NCBI RefSeq assembly: GCF_019884725.1
Contig: NZ_CP082322.1
Coordinates: 3,100,001-3,164,000, forward strand
Origin: Leucobacter tenebrionis
Lineage (GTDB): Bacteria > Actinomycetota > Actinomycetes > Actinomycetales > Microbacteriaceae
DNA: 64,000 bases
Direction of reading: 5' to 3'
In this document: one piece after another, positions 53,601-61,542 of the stretch
Numbering within the stretch: position 1 is the first letter of the stretch
How the letters are laid out: the number at the start of each line of letters is the position of its first letter
Position numbers and translations under genes: made by a program
The notes under the pieces: generated by a model
The model's input: only the letters and a program-made list of their open reading frames with translations
The model's database searches: none
What the model was told of the DNA's origin: nothing

Positions 53601-54344
53601 CCGGTCGACACCTCGGCACTCGGCTGGCTGCTCGGCGACTACGAGACGGTGCCCGACGAACTCGGGTACTTCCTCGCCGAAACCCGCCGCATGCGTCCCG
53701 AGCTCGCCGACGTCGTCTCCGAGCTGGCCTACGAGGGCCGGCTCCGCGCCCACTCGACCGCGGCGGGGCGCGAGGCGATCGGGGCCGGCCCTCCGGGGCT
53801 GGTCTGGCATCCGGTCGCGCACCACGGCAATGCGACGAGCTCGGTGGAGGAGGCGGCCGAGGTGGTGCGGATCGTCCGTGAAGTGCTCCGGGGGTACCTT
53901 TCCGAGCGAGAAAACCCGAGTGCTGCGGGCGGTGCTGCCCGTCGTCCGCTCGAAGAGCGCGACCTCATCGTCGTCGCAGCGTACAACGCCCAGGTCGAGG
54001 TGGTCGGTGAGGCGCTGGCCGCGGCCGGGTTCGCGCGCGTGCGTGTCGGCACCGTCGACAAATTCCAGGGGCAGGAGGCCGTGATCGCAATCGTCACCCT
54101 CGCGGCCTCCAGCTCCGACGATGTACCGCGCGGCCTCGAGTTCCTGCTGATGCGCAACAGGCTCAACGTCGCGATCAGTCGGGCGCAGTGGGCGGCGCAT
54201 CTCGTGTCCTCCGACCGGCTCGGCGACGGGCTTCCCACCACGGCCGAGGGGCTCGCGGCTCTCTCCGGGTACCTGCGCCTGATCGAGCGGGCGCGCACCG
54301 CCGAAGCGCGCGAGTCGGCGCCGCAGAACGACCGTCCGCGCTAG
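50625..54344 (+). CDS. RecB-like nuclease fused to ribonuclease H-like and superfamily 1 helicase domains
   Basis: This 1239-residue protein combines three modules. The N-terminal RecB-like nuclease shows the D-x-K core (EVQDTKLA, Asp169 and Lys171), with Cys27 and the cluster CGRCEVC (Cys263, 266, 269) that could hold an iron-sulfur centre. A DEDD exonuclease-like domain follows (LFFDFEGDP, Asp369 and Glu371). The C-terminal UvrD/Dna2-like helicase has Walker A QGPPGTGKT near 835-842, VIDEAGQF near 953 and GTVDKFQGQEAVIAIVTLAA. It is a DNA repair or processing enzyme. GAAAGG sets ATG 50625. Confidence 0.88.
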   Translation: MFMQDRADGLGQRIVTSASDLTAASMCEFAFLRRVDAKLGRNVEVPPDDDPMLARAARLGDAHEERTLEAYRARLGKGAVGAAGGVVEIPRPDSMSEVALLAVAEQTVAALRGRADVVFQATFFEPRIENATRERGGEGPGSGAELDIGFVGFADFLRLEPDGAYEVQDTKLARRAKVTALMQLAAYAEQIERLGVPVADEAVLILGDGVRSRHRIADIAPVFRARRERLHRLLRSRVGETGPDGSRESAAAIPWGADGIAACGRCEVCEPEIMRSRDPLLISGIRRSQRDALVAEGYDTIEAVAALAADAPSGKASLDGLAPQALERLSAQAAVQLETRPGEPPALRIIDAGALAALPEPSPGDLFFDFEGDPMYRQPGQGENSSWGIDYLFGMVDVDQRFTPIWAHDLAAEKRALLEFLDLVAERRSRYPDMHVYHYAPYERSHLLSIAARHGVGEARVDQLLRDHVLVDLYPIVRRALRVGSRSYSIKKLEPLYMGAELRDETGVTSGAQSVTEYAEASAQLASDDETERHEGQRRLDAIADYNRYDCVSTLRLRDWLLELGAAQGVTPSARSDGGEDAGPEIELSPVALALAVHAEAAGPRDRAAAALAASAIDYHQREQKSFWWAHFARLVDPLEEWADTRDVLVVDRANSAVDEPWHLPQRARVSRRRLRLRGELAPGSSLREGGEAYVLYEHPAPFPQRGAAPGARGARRVRIIERLDDGAVIDESLGDAQPYSDLPLALVPGPPPPAGAQKGAIEEWGASLAAELDRGRFPADPVVDLIRRVPPRLRGDGALAQPGSAQNDGKETDLIGAVVNSLLRLDRSYLAVQGPPGTGKTYLAARVIRNLVEQHGWRIGVVAQSHRVVENVLEGAVAAGMPASQVGKVPQGGALAEDAPAPAYTVLPRNGHARFVSDHSHAGRGCVIGGTAWDFSNPARFDRGSLDLLVIDEAGQFSLAPTIAASVAAERLLLLGDPQQLPQVSQGSHPEPVDTSALGWLLGDYETVPDELGYFLAETRRMRPELADVVSELAYEGRLRAHSTAAGREAIGAGPPGLVWHPVAHHGNATSSVEEAAEVVRIVREVLRGYLSERENPSAAGGAARRPLEERDLIVVAAYNAQVEVVGEALAAAGFARVRVGTVDKFQGQEAVIAIVTLAASSSDDVPRGLEFLLMRNRLNVAISRAQWAAHLVSSDRLGDGLPTTAEGLAALSGYLRLIERARTAEARESAPQNDRPR

Positions 54345-54354
54345 TTTGGGAGGC

Positions 54355-55677
54355 ATGGTGAAACCAGGAGGCCCCTTCAAGACTCCGCCCTCGCGACGTC
54401 TCGAGCCGCTGCCGTCGGAGACGGTGCGTCCGCAGTCGGAGGCCACGCTTCGGCAGACGGAAGACCCCGCGCGTCAACCGGCGGCAGCGTCGGTGCTCGG
54501 GCCGTCGAGACGATCCAGGATCCCGGCCTTCGAGGTCATGCGGATCACCGACGAGATCGCCCATCGCCGCGCGGCGGGGCGCGACGTCGTCTCCCTCTGC
54601 GCGGGAGAGCCGGGGGCGCGTCCCGCTCCGGGCACGCTGAAGCCCGCGGGCTATACCGGTCCGCTCGGCACCTCACCTCTGCGGGAAGCGATCGCCGGGC
54701 ACTACCGCGGCTGGTACGGCGTCGACGTGGATCCCGGCACGGTAGCGGTGACGACGGGATCATCCGGAGCGTTCCAACTCGTGTTCCTCGCGGCCTTCGA
54801 TCCCGGCGACCGCGTCGCGCTCGCGAGCCCTGGCTATCCGGCCTATCGGAACATTCTGACCGCGCTCGGCGTGCAGGTGGTCGAGATCCAGGCCGGCCCC
54901 GAAACTCGATATCAGCCCACGCCGCAGCTGCTCGATGCCGCGGTCCGAGAGCACGGTCCGCTCGCCGGACTCGTCCTCGCTTCCCCGGCCAACCCCACAG
55001 GCACGATGCTCGCGCGCGCCGAACTCGCGGCGCTCGTGGAGTGGAGCCGCATGAACGGGGCACGGCTCATCAGCGACGAGATCTATCACGGAATCACCTT
55101 CCCGGACGCCGGGGCGGAGTCCCGCAATGGTGGTGTCGCGTCCGATGCACGAGGTGTGACCGTGCGCGAGCTCGACGCCGAGGCGGTCGTGATCAACTCG
55201 TTCTCGAAGTACTGGGGCATGACCGGGTGGCGCCTCGGATGGGCGCTGCTGCCGCCCGACCTCGTCGCCCCCTTCGAAGCGCTCGCGTCGAACTTCGCGC
55301 TCTCGCCGCCCGCACCCGCACAGGAACTCGCGCTCTCGGCCTTCACCGAAGAGAGTTATGCCCAGCGCGACGCGGTGGTGGCCGGCTTCGCGCGAGCAAG
55401 AGCACTCATCCTCGAGGCCGAACCTCAGCTCGAGTGGGGTGTGGCCGCGCCGTCCGACGGCGCGTTCTACTACTACTCCGAGCTCGGCCCCCAGCTCGAG
55501 CGCTTCGGCGGCTCAGTGGCCTACGCCCGGGCGCTGCTCGAAGAAGCCGACGTCGCGGTGGTGCCCGGTGTCGATTTCGATCCGATCGCGGGCGACCGCG
55601 CGGTGCGACTGTCCTATGCTGCAGGCGAGGCGGCGGTCTCGGAGGCGCTCGAACGCATCATCCGCTTCCAAAGCTGA
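54355..55677 (+). CDS. Class I/II pyridoxal phosphate aminotransferase
   Basis: The roughly 440-residue fold type I enzyme has the PLP lysine at residue 285 in NSFSKYWGMTGWRLGW, the SPANPTGTMLARAELAALVE motif and ISDEIYHGITF. It opens with about 45 extra residues before the usual IPAFEVMRITDEIAHRRAAG. The start is uncertain: GGGAGG sits only one base before ATG 54355, so GTG 54358 may be used. It begins ten bases after the helicase stop and is probably cotranscribed, though no functional link is obvious. Confidence 0.9.
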   Translation: MVKPGGPFKTPPSRRLEPLPSETVRPQSEATLRQTEDPARQPAAASVLGPSRRSRIPAFEVMRITDEIAHRRAAGRDVVSLCAGEPGARPAPGTLKPAGYTGPLGTSPLREAIAGHYRGWYGVDVDPGTVAVTTGSSGAFQLVFLAAFDPGDRVALASPGYPAYRNILTALGVQVVEIQAGPETRYQPTPQLLDAAVREHGPLAGLVLASPANPTGTMLARAELAALVEWSRMNGARLISDEIYHGITFPDAGAESRNGGVASDARGVTVRELDAEAVVINSFSKYWGMTGWRLGWALLPPDLVAPFEALASNFALSPPAPAQELALSAFTEESYAQRDAVVAGFARARALILEAEPQLEWGVAAPSDGAFYYYSELGPQLERFGGSVAYARALLEEADVAVVPGVDFDPIAGDRAVRLSYAAGEAAVSEALERIIRFQS

Positions 55678-55691
55678 GTCAGGCGCAGCCG

Positions 55692-56192
55692 TCAGGCCTG
55701 GGACGCCTCGTGCGCGTCGCCGAAACGGATCGGAGTCCCGGCGGCCACGCCGATCCTGCGCTGCAACGCCTCGTCGACCACGGCCCGCGGATCCGCCGTC
55801 TCGTCGACGGCGACCCCGAGCGAACGCAGCACCTCGGCCTCCGCGCCGCGGAGATCCAGCACCAGCGCCGTGACCGCCTCCGAGAGCGGCCCTTCCAGGC
55901 CGGCGACCGCGCGGGCCAGCGCGGATCGCACGGCCTTGCCCAGCGCGATCGGTTCTTCACCGCTGCCCGACTCGCGTTCCACCTGAGCGCTCGAGTAGTT
56001 CACCCCGTCCCCGGAGAGCGCCTCTGCGATCACTGACTCGTCTGCGAGTCGAACCTGCAGCTCGAGCACACTGCTCGACGCGGAGGGCACGGTCGAGAAG
56101 GGAAGCGGGATACCTCCGGAGGCCCCCGCGTGAGAATCGTGCGAGTGTTCGGACGCCTGCGAACCACCGTTGAAGGTGAACTTCAAATCCAT
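55692..56192 (-). CDS. Hypothetical protein
   Basis: The 166-residue protein has no family I recognise. It is acidic, with a His/Ser-rich N-terminus (SQASEHSHDSHAGASGG) and a helical C-terminal half (RSALARAVAGLEGPLSEAVT). No signal peptide or membrane segment is seen. ATG 56192 is chosen; GTG 56198 two codons earlier is possible and neither has a strong ribosome-binding site. The gene is convergent with the aminotransferase and has normal codon bias, so it is probably real. Confidence 0.6.
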   Translation of the reverse strand: MDLKFTFNGGSQASEHSHDSHAGASGGIPLPFSTVPSASSSVLELQVRLADESVIAEALSGDGVNYSSAQVERESGSGEEPIALGKAVRSALARAVAGLEGPLSEAVTALVLDLRGAEAEVLRSLGVAVDETADPRAVVDEALQRRIGVAAGTPIRFGDAHEASQA

Positions 56193-56344
56193 ATGCACCA
56201 GCCTACGCCCGCCCGCTGCGCGTACGCCCCGCCGCCTCCGCGCTGCGTTTCACCGCCCTCGCCGCCAGCCCTCGCCGCACGCGCCGCCGTCGCCGCCAGC
56301 CGTCACCGCCCTTCACTGCCCTCACCGCCCGCGCCCCTGGGCGA

Positions 56345-56399
56345 TCGGGGTCGTTTTCGTGCGTGTCGCGCGACGCGACACGCACGAAAACGACCCCGA
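56345..56399. repeat. Perfect 26-base-pair hairpin with a three-base loop
   Basis: Arms at 56345-56370 and 56374-56399 are perfectly complementary with loop CGA. The stem begins TCGGGGTCGTTTTCGTGCGT. Its outer nine bases equal those of the hairpin at 39157-39216. Confidence 0.9.
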
Positions 56400-56485
56400 A
56401 TCGGCGACACGGCCGAAAGTGACCCCGAAACGGATGGCGGTGCGGGGTCGGCGACGCCGCGCGTCCCGCGCCCCGCGCACACGGC

Positions 56486-56519
56486 AGCGGGCCCCGGTTC
56501 CGAAGAACCGGGGCCCGCT
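56486..56519 (-). terminator. Terminator-like hairpin for alanine dehydrogenase
   Basis: A perfect 15-base-pair stem, AGCGGGCCCCGGTTC at 56486-56500 with GAACCGGGGCCCGCT at 56505-56519, has a CGAA tetraloop. It is 18 bases beyond the stop of the minus-strand alanine dehydrogenase gene. Confidence 0.8.
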
Positions 56520-56536
56520 GAGCAGCGACTGGAGGC

Positions 56537-57664
56537 TTACGCCTGTGCTGCGAGGGTCTCCTCGAGCGAAGCCGAGGCGAGATCCGGGAACGCCTGGGCG
56601 ACACCGTGGTTGGTGATGACGCCCTCGTGCGCGTTGAGGCCCTTGGCGAGCGAGGCGTCGTCGTTCAGCGCCTTCACCCAGCCCTTGTCGGCGAGCGCGA
56701 CCACGTAGGGGAGCGTCGCGTTGGTGAGGGCAGCCGTCGAGGTCTCGGGCACCGCGCCGGGCATGTTGGCGACGCAGTAGTAGATCGAGTTGTGCACCGG
56801 GAAGGTGGGGTCATCGTGCGTGGTGGGGCGCGAGTTCTCGAAGCAGCCGCCCTGGTCGATGGCGATGTCGACGAGCACCGAGCCCTGCTTCATCTGCGCG
56901 ACCATCTCGTCGGTGACGAGCTTCGGAGCCTTCTCGCCCGGGATCAGCACGGAGCCGATGACGAGGTCGGCCTCCTTGAGCGCCTCAGTGATGTTGTGCG
57001 CGTTCGAGGTGCGGGTCTGGATGCGACCGTTGAACTCGTCCTCGAGCTGCTTGAGGCGGGGGATCGCGATGTCGATCACGGTCACCTCAGCGCCCATGCC
57101 GTAGGCGATGCGCGCGGCCTGCTCACCCGCGGCGCCGCCGCCGATCACGACGACCTTGCCGCGGCGGGTGGCGGTCACGCCGCCGAGGAGGATGCCGCGA
57201 CCGCCGTTGGCCTTCATGAGCGAGTAGGCGCCGACCTGCACCGAGAGACGCCCCGCGACCTCCGACATGGGGGCGAGGAGCGGCAGACCGCGGTTCGGCA
57301 GCTGCACGGTCTCGTATGCGATGGCGGTGGTGCCCGACTCGAGCACGGCCTCGGTGAGAGCCTTCTCGGCTGCGAGGTGCAGGTAGGTGAAGAGCACCTG
57401 GCCCTTGCGCAGCTTGTCGTACTCGGAGGCGATGGGCTCCTTGACCTTGAGGATCATGTCGGACTGCGCCCACACGTCGTCGGCGCCCTCGACGATCTTG
57501 GCGCCGGCGGCGATGTACTCCTCGTCGGTGATGGCCGAGCCGAGGCCGGCACCGGCCTGCACCAGCACCTCGTGGCCGCGACGAGCCAGCTCGAAGACGC
57601 CCGCCTGCGTGATGGCGACGCGGTTCTCATTGTTCTTGATTTCGGTAGGGATACCGACGCGCAT
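56537..57664 (-). CDS. ald: Alanine dehydrogenase
   Basis: The 375-residue NAD-dependent enzyme is close to the usual 371. It starts [20 protein letters not shown], with substrate/catalytic residues Lys75 (ILKVKEP) and His96 ([10 protein letters not shown]) at the family's positions. The NAD-binding loop is [20 protein letters not shown], and [20 protein letters not shown] follows. It interconverts L-alanine and pyruvate plus ammonia. An upstream in-frame start would add 23 residues; ATG 57664 has GGAG before it. It is divergent from an Lrp-type gene that probably controls it. Confidence 0.95.
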   Translation of the reverse strand: MRVGIPTEIKNNENRVAITQAGVFELARRGHEVLVQAGAGLGSAITDEEYIAAGAKIVEGADDVWAQSDMILKVKEPIASEYDKLRKGQVLFTYLHLAAEKALTEAVLESGTTAIAYETVQLPNRGLPLLAPMSEVAGRLSVQVGAYSLMKANGGRGILLGGVTATRRGKVVVIGGGAAGEQAARIAYGMGAEVTVIDIAIPRLKQLEDEFNGRIQTRTSNAHNITEALKEADLVIGSVLIPGEKAPKLVTDEMVAQMKQGSVLVDIAIDQGGCFENSRPTTHDDPTFPVHNSIYYCVANMPGAVPETSTAALTNATLPYVVALADKGWVKALNDDASLAKGLNAHEGVITNHGVAQAFPDLASASLEETLAAQA

Positions 57665-57750
57665 GGTCTGCTCCAGAATGTTCGGAATGCGATAAGGGTC
57701 CGTCCGTCTGCTGATCGTCAATTGGCAGATCACGACATGGGATGCCTCGA

Positions 57751-57800
57751 TTCTGCAACATATTCGTTTTCCGCAAAAGAAACATGAATTCTCTGCGGAA
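57751..57800. promoter_or_regulatory. Candidate Lrp/AldR binding sites between ald and its regulator
   Basis: The AT-rich divergent region carries TTCTGCAA (57751-57758), TTCCGCAA (57769-57776) and the inverted form CTGCGGAA (57793-57800), spaced about two helical turns apart. Repeated, loosely palindromic sites are typical of Lrp-family control regions. GGAGG at 57836-57840 is the regulator's ribosome-binding site. Confidence 0.5.
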
Positions 57801-57844
57801 ATAGTCGCTAAAATGGAGGATCATGAAGCAAATGCGGAGGGGTG

Positions 57845-58342
57845 ATGGCTGAGGATTCGAAGAATCTGCGCCTTGATGCGGGCCTGGATCAGGTGGACCG
57901 CAAGATCGTCGAGGAACTGCAGGTCAATGGCCGCGTCACGAACGCCGAATTGGCGGAGCGGGTGGGGGTCGCCGCGTCGACGTGCATCGCACGCGTGCGC
58001 AGTCTCGTGTCTCGCGGGATCATCAAGGGGTTCACCGCCTCCGTCGACCCTCGAGCCATGGGGCTCGGGCTGCAGGTGCTGGTGAGCGTGACGGTTCGCT
58101 CGGGCGCCAGGCAGCGGATCTCGGAGCTGAGCGACGAGCTGAGATCGCTCCCGGAGGTGATGCAGCTCTTCTTCCTCGGCGGTGTCGAAGACTTCATCAT
58201 CCATCTCGCCGTGCGCGATTCGGATCACGTGCGCGACTTCGTGATGGAGCATCTCTCGGCGCACCCCGCTGTGTCGTCGACCCGCACGAGCATTGTCTTC
58301 AGTCACCACCAGAATCCGGTGCAGGCGCCCGACGCGCGATAG
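57845..58342 (+). CDS. Lrp/AsnC family regulator, probable AldR-type regulator of ald
   Basis: The 165-residue regulator has the helix-turn-helix VDRKIVEELQVNGRVTNAEL, AERVGVAASTCIARVRSLVS and a sensing domain containing QVLVSVTVRSGARQRISELS and MQLFFLGGVEDFIIHLAVRD. Divergent pairing with alanine dehydrogenase is the arrangement known for AldR-type regulators in actinobacteria, which respond to alanine. ATG 57845 is preferred over GTG 57842. It converges on the antiporter gene, with 56 bases between. Confidence 0.9.
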   Translation: MAEDSKNLRLDAGLDQVDRKIVEELQVNGRVTNAELAERVGVAASTCIARVRSLVSRGIIKGFTASVDPRAMGLGLQVLVSVTVRSGARQRISELSDELRSLPEVMQLFFLGGVEDFIIHLAVRDSDHVRDFVMEHLSAHPAVSSTRTSIVFSHHQNPVQAPDAR

Positions 58343-58398
58343 CGCTGCGGCGCTCTCTGCGGACGTGGGATGCTCGGCGGCTGCCGGTCATCTCCCGG

Positions 58399-60180
58399 TC
58401 ATCTGCCGGACGGCGGCGTCAGCCTGGTCTCGTACGCGTCGAGGGCGAGTTCCGCGGCGCGAATGGCCTGAGAACTGTAGCGGCCGATCGCGCGCTCCTC
58501 GAGCAGCGCCTCGCGCTGCGCTTCGAGTGCCAGACGCACCAGGCGCTGGTACGTCTGAGTGGGGTGCTCTCTCCCGTGCGCCTGTACCGGTACCGTCGGT
58601 GCTGCCGCCGCTGCGAGAGGGAGCAGCGCACTGCGTGCGCTCGCCCGCGCGCGCTTCACCGCAAACTCCGACTGCTCTCGATGCTTCGGGTCGTCCGTGG
58701 CGCCGGGCTCTTTCTCGAGCGTCCTCTCGTCCTCCTCCACGGCCTCGTCGATCGCTTCATCGGCGGCCTCGTACAGTTCGCGGCTGAGTGAGATGAGCTC
58801 GGCCTTCTCCCGTCCGGTGCCAGCACCGTCGGGCCACAGCTTGCGGATGAAGACGGGCAGGGTCAGACCGTGCAGCAGCAGGGTGATCACGGCGACCGCG
58901 AAGGCCGCGAGCACGATCTGAGGGCGGTACGGGACGGTGACGGGGATCGACTGCGCCGCCGCGAGGGTGACGACGCCGCGCATGCCGCTCCACGACAGCA
59001 CGACGCCGTCGCGCCACCCGAGCTGCTGCTCGCGCTCGTGCTCGAGATCGGCTGCGGATCGCCTGGCGCGGATATCGAGTCTGCGGAGACGCTCGCTGAA
59101 GCGGCCCTCGGCCTTCTCCGCGATGCCGGAGTTCTGCACCCGTTCGTTGAGATGGGCGTAGCCCGCGTTGCGCCGCTCGTACCGGGCGGCGACGCGGCGC
59201 ATGCTCGCGATGAGCGGCACCATGAATGCCGAACGGCACAGGATGAGCAGCACCACCAGCCCGATCGAGAGCAGACCGATGTGCTCGAGGCGCAGCTCGC
59301 TCTCGCCGACCTGCGCGACGAGCGAGTGCAGTTGCAGCCCCATGATGAGGAACACGCCGTTCTCGAGCAGGAACTGCACTGTGCGCCAGTTGAGACGCTC
59401 GTTGGTGCGGGCGGACGCGCTGAACCTCTGAGAGGCGTGGTGGCCGGTGTAGAGCCCCGTCACGACGACGGCCAGTACTCCCGATGCGTGCAACTCCTCG
59501 GCGGGGATGAAAGCGACGAACGGCACGATGAACGAGATGATCGTGTCGTGCACGGGGCTGTTGAGCTTCGAACGGATCCACACGGTGACCACGCCGATGA
59601 GCAGACCCACCGCGAGCGCGACCGTGACCGAGAGCACGAACGAACCCGTCGCTGAGGACAGCACGAAGCTGCCGGCGACCGCCGCGGTCGCCGTCTTCAA
59701 CAGCACGAGCGACGTCGCGTCGTTGACGAGACTCTCGCCCTCGAGGATCGAGACCACGCGCTCGGGCATGCCGAGCCGCTTGCCGATGGAGGTCGCCGCC
59801 ACCGCGTCGGTCGGGCTGATGACCGCGCCCAGTGCGATCGCGGCCGCGAGCGGAATATCCGGGACGAACCAGTGCACGACGAACCCGACGGCGATGGCCG
59901 AGATGATCACGAGCAGCACCGAGAGCCCGATCACGGGCCGGAAGTTGCGGCGGAAATCGACGATGGGAACGTTGACCGCCGCGGAATAGAGCAGTGGGGG
60001 CAGCACCACGACCAGGATGATCTCGGGGTCGACATCGATGAGGGGCACGAAGGGGAGGTAGCCGATGCCGATCCCGATCAGCACCAGCAGCAGCGGTGCC
60101 GCGACTCGGATCCGGCTGCCCAGGATCGACGCCCCGACGAGGAGGATGACCGCGACGACCGAGAGAAGCCCGAATTCCAT
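58399..60180 (-). CDS. Sodium/proton antiporter, CPA1 (NhaP) family
   Basis: The 593-residue membrane protein has about twelve segments from its start (GLLSVVAVILLVGASILGSR). The ion-binding region AIALGAVISPTDAVAATSIG and the motif ILEGESLVNDATSLVLLKTA are diagnostic for CPA1 exchangers. DGVVLSWSGMRGVVTLAAAQ is a later conserved segment. A cytoplasmic tail of about 150 residues, rich in acidic and arginine residues, follows the last membrane segment. It exchanges sodium (or potassium) for protons for pH and salt balance. Confidence 0.94.
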   Translation of the reverse strand: MEFGLLSVVAVILLVGASILGSRIRVAAPLLLVLIGIGIGYLPFVPLIDVDPEIILVVVLPPLLYSAAVNVPIVDFRRNFRPVIGLSVLLVIISAIAVGFVVHWFVPDIPLAAAIALGAVISPTDAVAATSIGKRLGMPERVVSILEGESLVNDATSLVLLKTATAAVAGSFVLSSATGSFVLSVTVALAVGLLIGVVTVWIRSKLNSPVHDTIISFIVPFVAFIPAEELHASGVLAVVVTGLYTGHHASQRFSASARTNERLNWRTVQFLLENGVFLIMGLQLHSLVAQVGESELRLEHIGLLSIGLVVLLILCRSAFMVPLIASMRRVAARYERRNAGYAHLNERVQNSGIAEKAEGRFSERLRRLDIRARRSAADLEHEREQQLGWRDGVVLSWSGMRGVVTLAAAQSIPVTVPYRPQIVLAAFAVAVITLLLHGLTLPVFIRKLWPDGAGTGREKAELISLSRELYEAADEAIDEAVEEDERTLEKEPGATDDPKHREQSEFAVKRARASARSALLPLAAAAAPTVPVQAHGREHPTQTYQRLVRLALEAQREALLEERAIGRYSSQAIRAAELALDAYETRLTPPSGR

Positions 60181-60279
60181 GGTCCTAGGTTCTCACGTTC
60201 GAGGGGTGGCCCGACGCTCGGCGTCGATGGGTCTCGGCGTCGACGGACCTTCGCGTCGATGGACCGCGAGGTGCGCGGC
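60181..60279. repeat. Short imperfect tandem repeat (GGCGTCGAyGG)
   Basis: Between the antiporter start and the AlkZ-like gene end, related units CTCGGCGTCGATGGGT, CTCGGCGTCGACGGAC and TCGCGTCGATGGACC follow each other from about 60210 to 60263. No gene is seen here. Confidence 0.6.
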
Positions 60280-61473
60280 TCATGATGCCTTCTCCGAGGG
60301 AGGCAGGAGGGTGAGCGCGGGCGTCTCCCGGCCGTGGAAGCGGGCCCAACGCTCTGCTGCAGGCACGAGTGCGTCGAGGTCGATGCCCATACCGGGCAAC
60401 GGCGTGAGTTCGAGGCCGCCGTTCTTCCGGGTGCTGCGCTTCCAGGTGCCGACCACGCGGCCATCGGCGACGACCGTGGCGAGGAACATGCCGTTGCGGC
60501 CCGGCACGATGCGCTCGAAGTGACCGGGGTCGAGCTGCGCCTCGCGGTCGGTGTACCCGAGCAGGTGCTCGTCGAAGGACGGCAGCAGCAACCACTCGGC
60601 AGCGGATCCGTGGGAGGAGCGGGGAAGCTCGTCGAGCGCCGCGGGATCCGCCCAGAGCGAGGCCGCGGCCCCCGACGCCCCGTCGAGTCGCAGCAGCGCG
60701 ATCCTGCCGCTCTCGGAGGCCATCTGAATCGCTCGGCGGGCCTCTCGCGCGGTCAGCCCCGTCCACCACGCCAGATCCCGCTCCCGCACCGGGCCGCGCG
60801 CCGCCGCGTACCGCGCGGCGAGTTCCGCGAGCGCCTCGTCGCCCTCGAGCGCTCGCGGATCCCGGATCCACTCATCGGCCCGGACCAGCAGCGGTTCCCC
60901 GCCGTGCACGGGGCCGAACGTGGCCAGGCCGTTCTGGCAGAGCCACCAGATGATGTGATAGCGCCAGTTGCTCTTCCAGTCGATTCCCGCCTCCGTCCAG
61001 ATCGCGGAGAGCGCGTCGCGATCGAGGCCCCGCCCCTCGGCCGCCAGCCCCGTGAGCGCCTGCAGCGAGACGTCGACCAATTGCTCGAGCACCGCATCGC
61101 TCATGCCGAGGAACTCCCGGCGCTTCGGCGCCCCGGCAAGCACGCGGTGCCCCGTCGCCCGCTGCATCCAGCCGATGTCCGAGGCCGGGACGACGTGGAT
61201 CGTGCCGCGCATCGGCCAGGATCGCACGACGCGGCCCTCGTTGAACGCCGCCTGCACGTCGGCGGCGTCGGTACCGGGGGCGCGCAGCCCGAGTGCGAAC
61301 TGAGAGGATCGCCAGTCCTGCCCCTGTACCGCGAGCATGTGCTCGGCGACCGCTTCGATCCGCGCCGACCCCGCAGCCTCGGACCCGGTCGCGATACCGG
61401 CAGGCGTCGGCCCGAGCCCGAGCGCGCGCATGCGCAGATGCAGCAGCTGTTCCGCGGTGATGATGTCGGTCAT
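60280..61473 (-). CDS. AlkZ-like winged-helix DNA glycosylase (HTH_42 family)
   Basis: The 397-residue protein belongs to the winged-helix DNA-binding HTH_42 family, which includes AlkZ and YcaQ, glycosylases that unhook interstrand crosslinks and bulky alkylated bases. The AlkZ-type catalytic pair Q-x-Q appears as Gln50 and Gln52 in LAVQGQDWRSSQFALGLR. WPMRGTIHVVPASDIGWMQR and LLPSFDEHLLGYTDREAQLD are other typical segments. ATG 61473 is chosen; a longer frame adds 12 residues. It may be a house-keeping repair enzyme or give resistance to a DNA-alkylating compound. Confidence 0.82.
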   Translation of the reverse strand: MTDIITAEQLLHLRMRALGLGPTPAGIATGSEAAGSARIEAVAEHMLAVQGQDWRSSQFALGLRAPGTDAADVQAAFNEGRVVRSWPMRGTIHVVPASDIGWMQRATGHRVLAGAPKRREFLGMSDAVLEQLVDVSLQALTGLAAEGRGLDRDALSAIWTEAGIDWKSNWRYHIIWWLCQNGLATFGPVHGGEPLLVRADEWIRDPRALEGDEALAELAARYAAARGPVRERDLAWWTGLTAREARRAIQMASESGRIALLRLDGASGAAASLWADPAALDELPRSSHGSAAEWLLLPSFDEHLLGYTDREAQLDPGHFERIVPGRNGMFLATVVADGRVVGTWKRSTRKNGGLELTPLPGMGIDLDALVPAAERWARFHGRETPALTLLPPSEKAS

Positions 61474-61542
61474 GCGGTCAGTGTAAACCGAGCCTCCGAC
61501 ATCGATCACCGGGGCGAGCCCGCTGCGGGCGCATCGCGCGTG

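Larger units (their letters stand above)
56199..56536. other. Intergenic space with two large hairpins
   Basis: No gene is visible in this 338-base space. It contains simple CCGCC-rich sequence (about 56225-56340), the 26-base-pair hairpin at 56345-56399, a partial third arm (GACCCCGAAA near 56421) and the terminator hairpin at 56486-56519. Confidence 0.6.

Noticed and set aside
50388-54446. Long minus-strand frames opposite the nuclease/helicase gene
   Set aside because: The plus strand has the full set of helicase motifs in order; the minus frames show only compositional bias.
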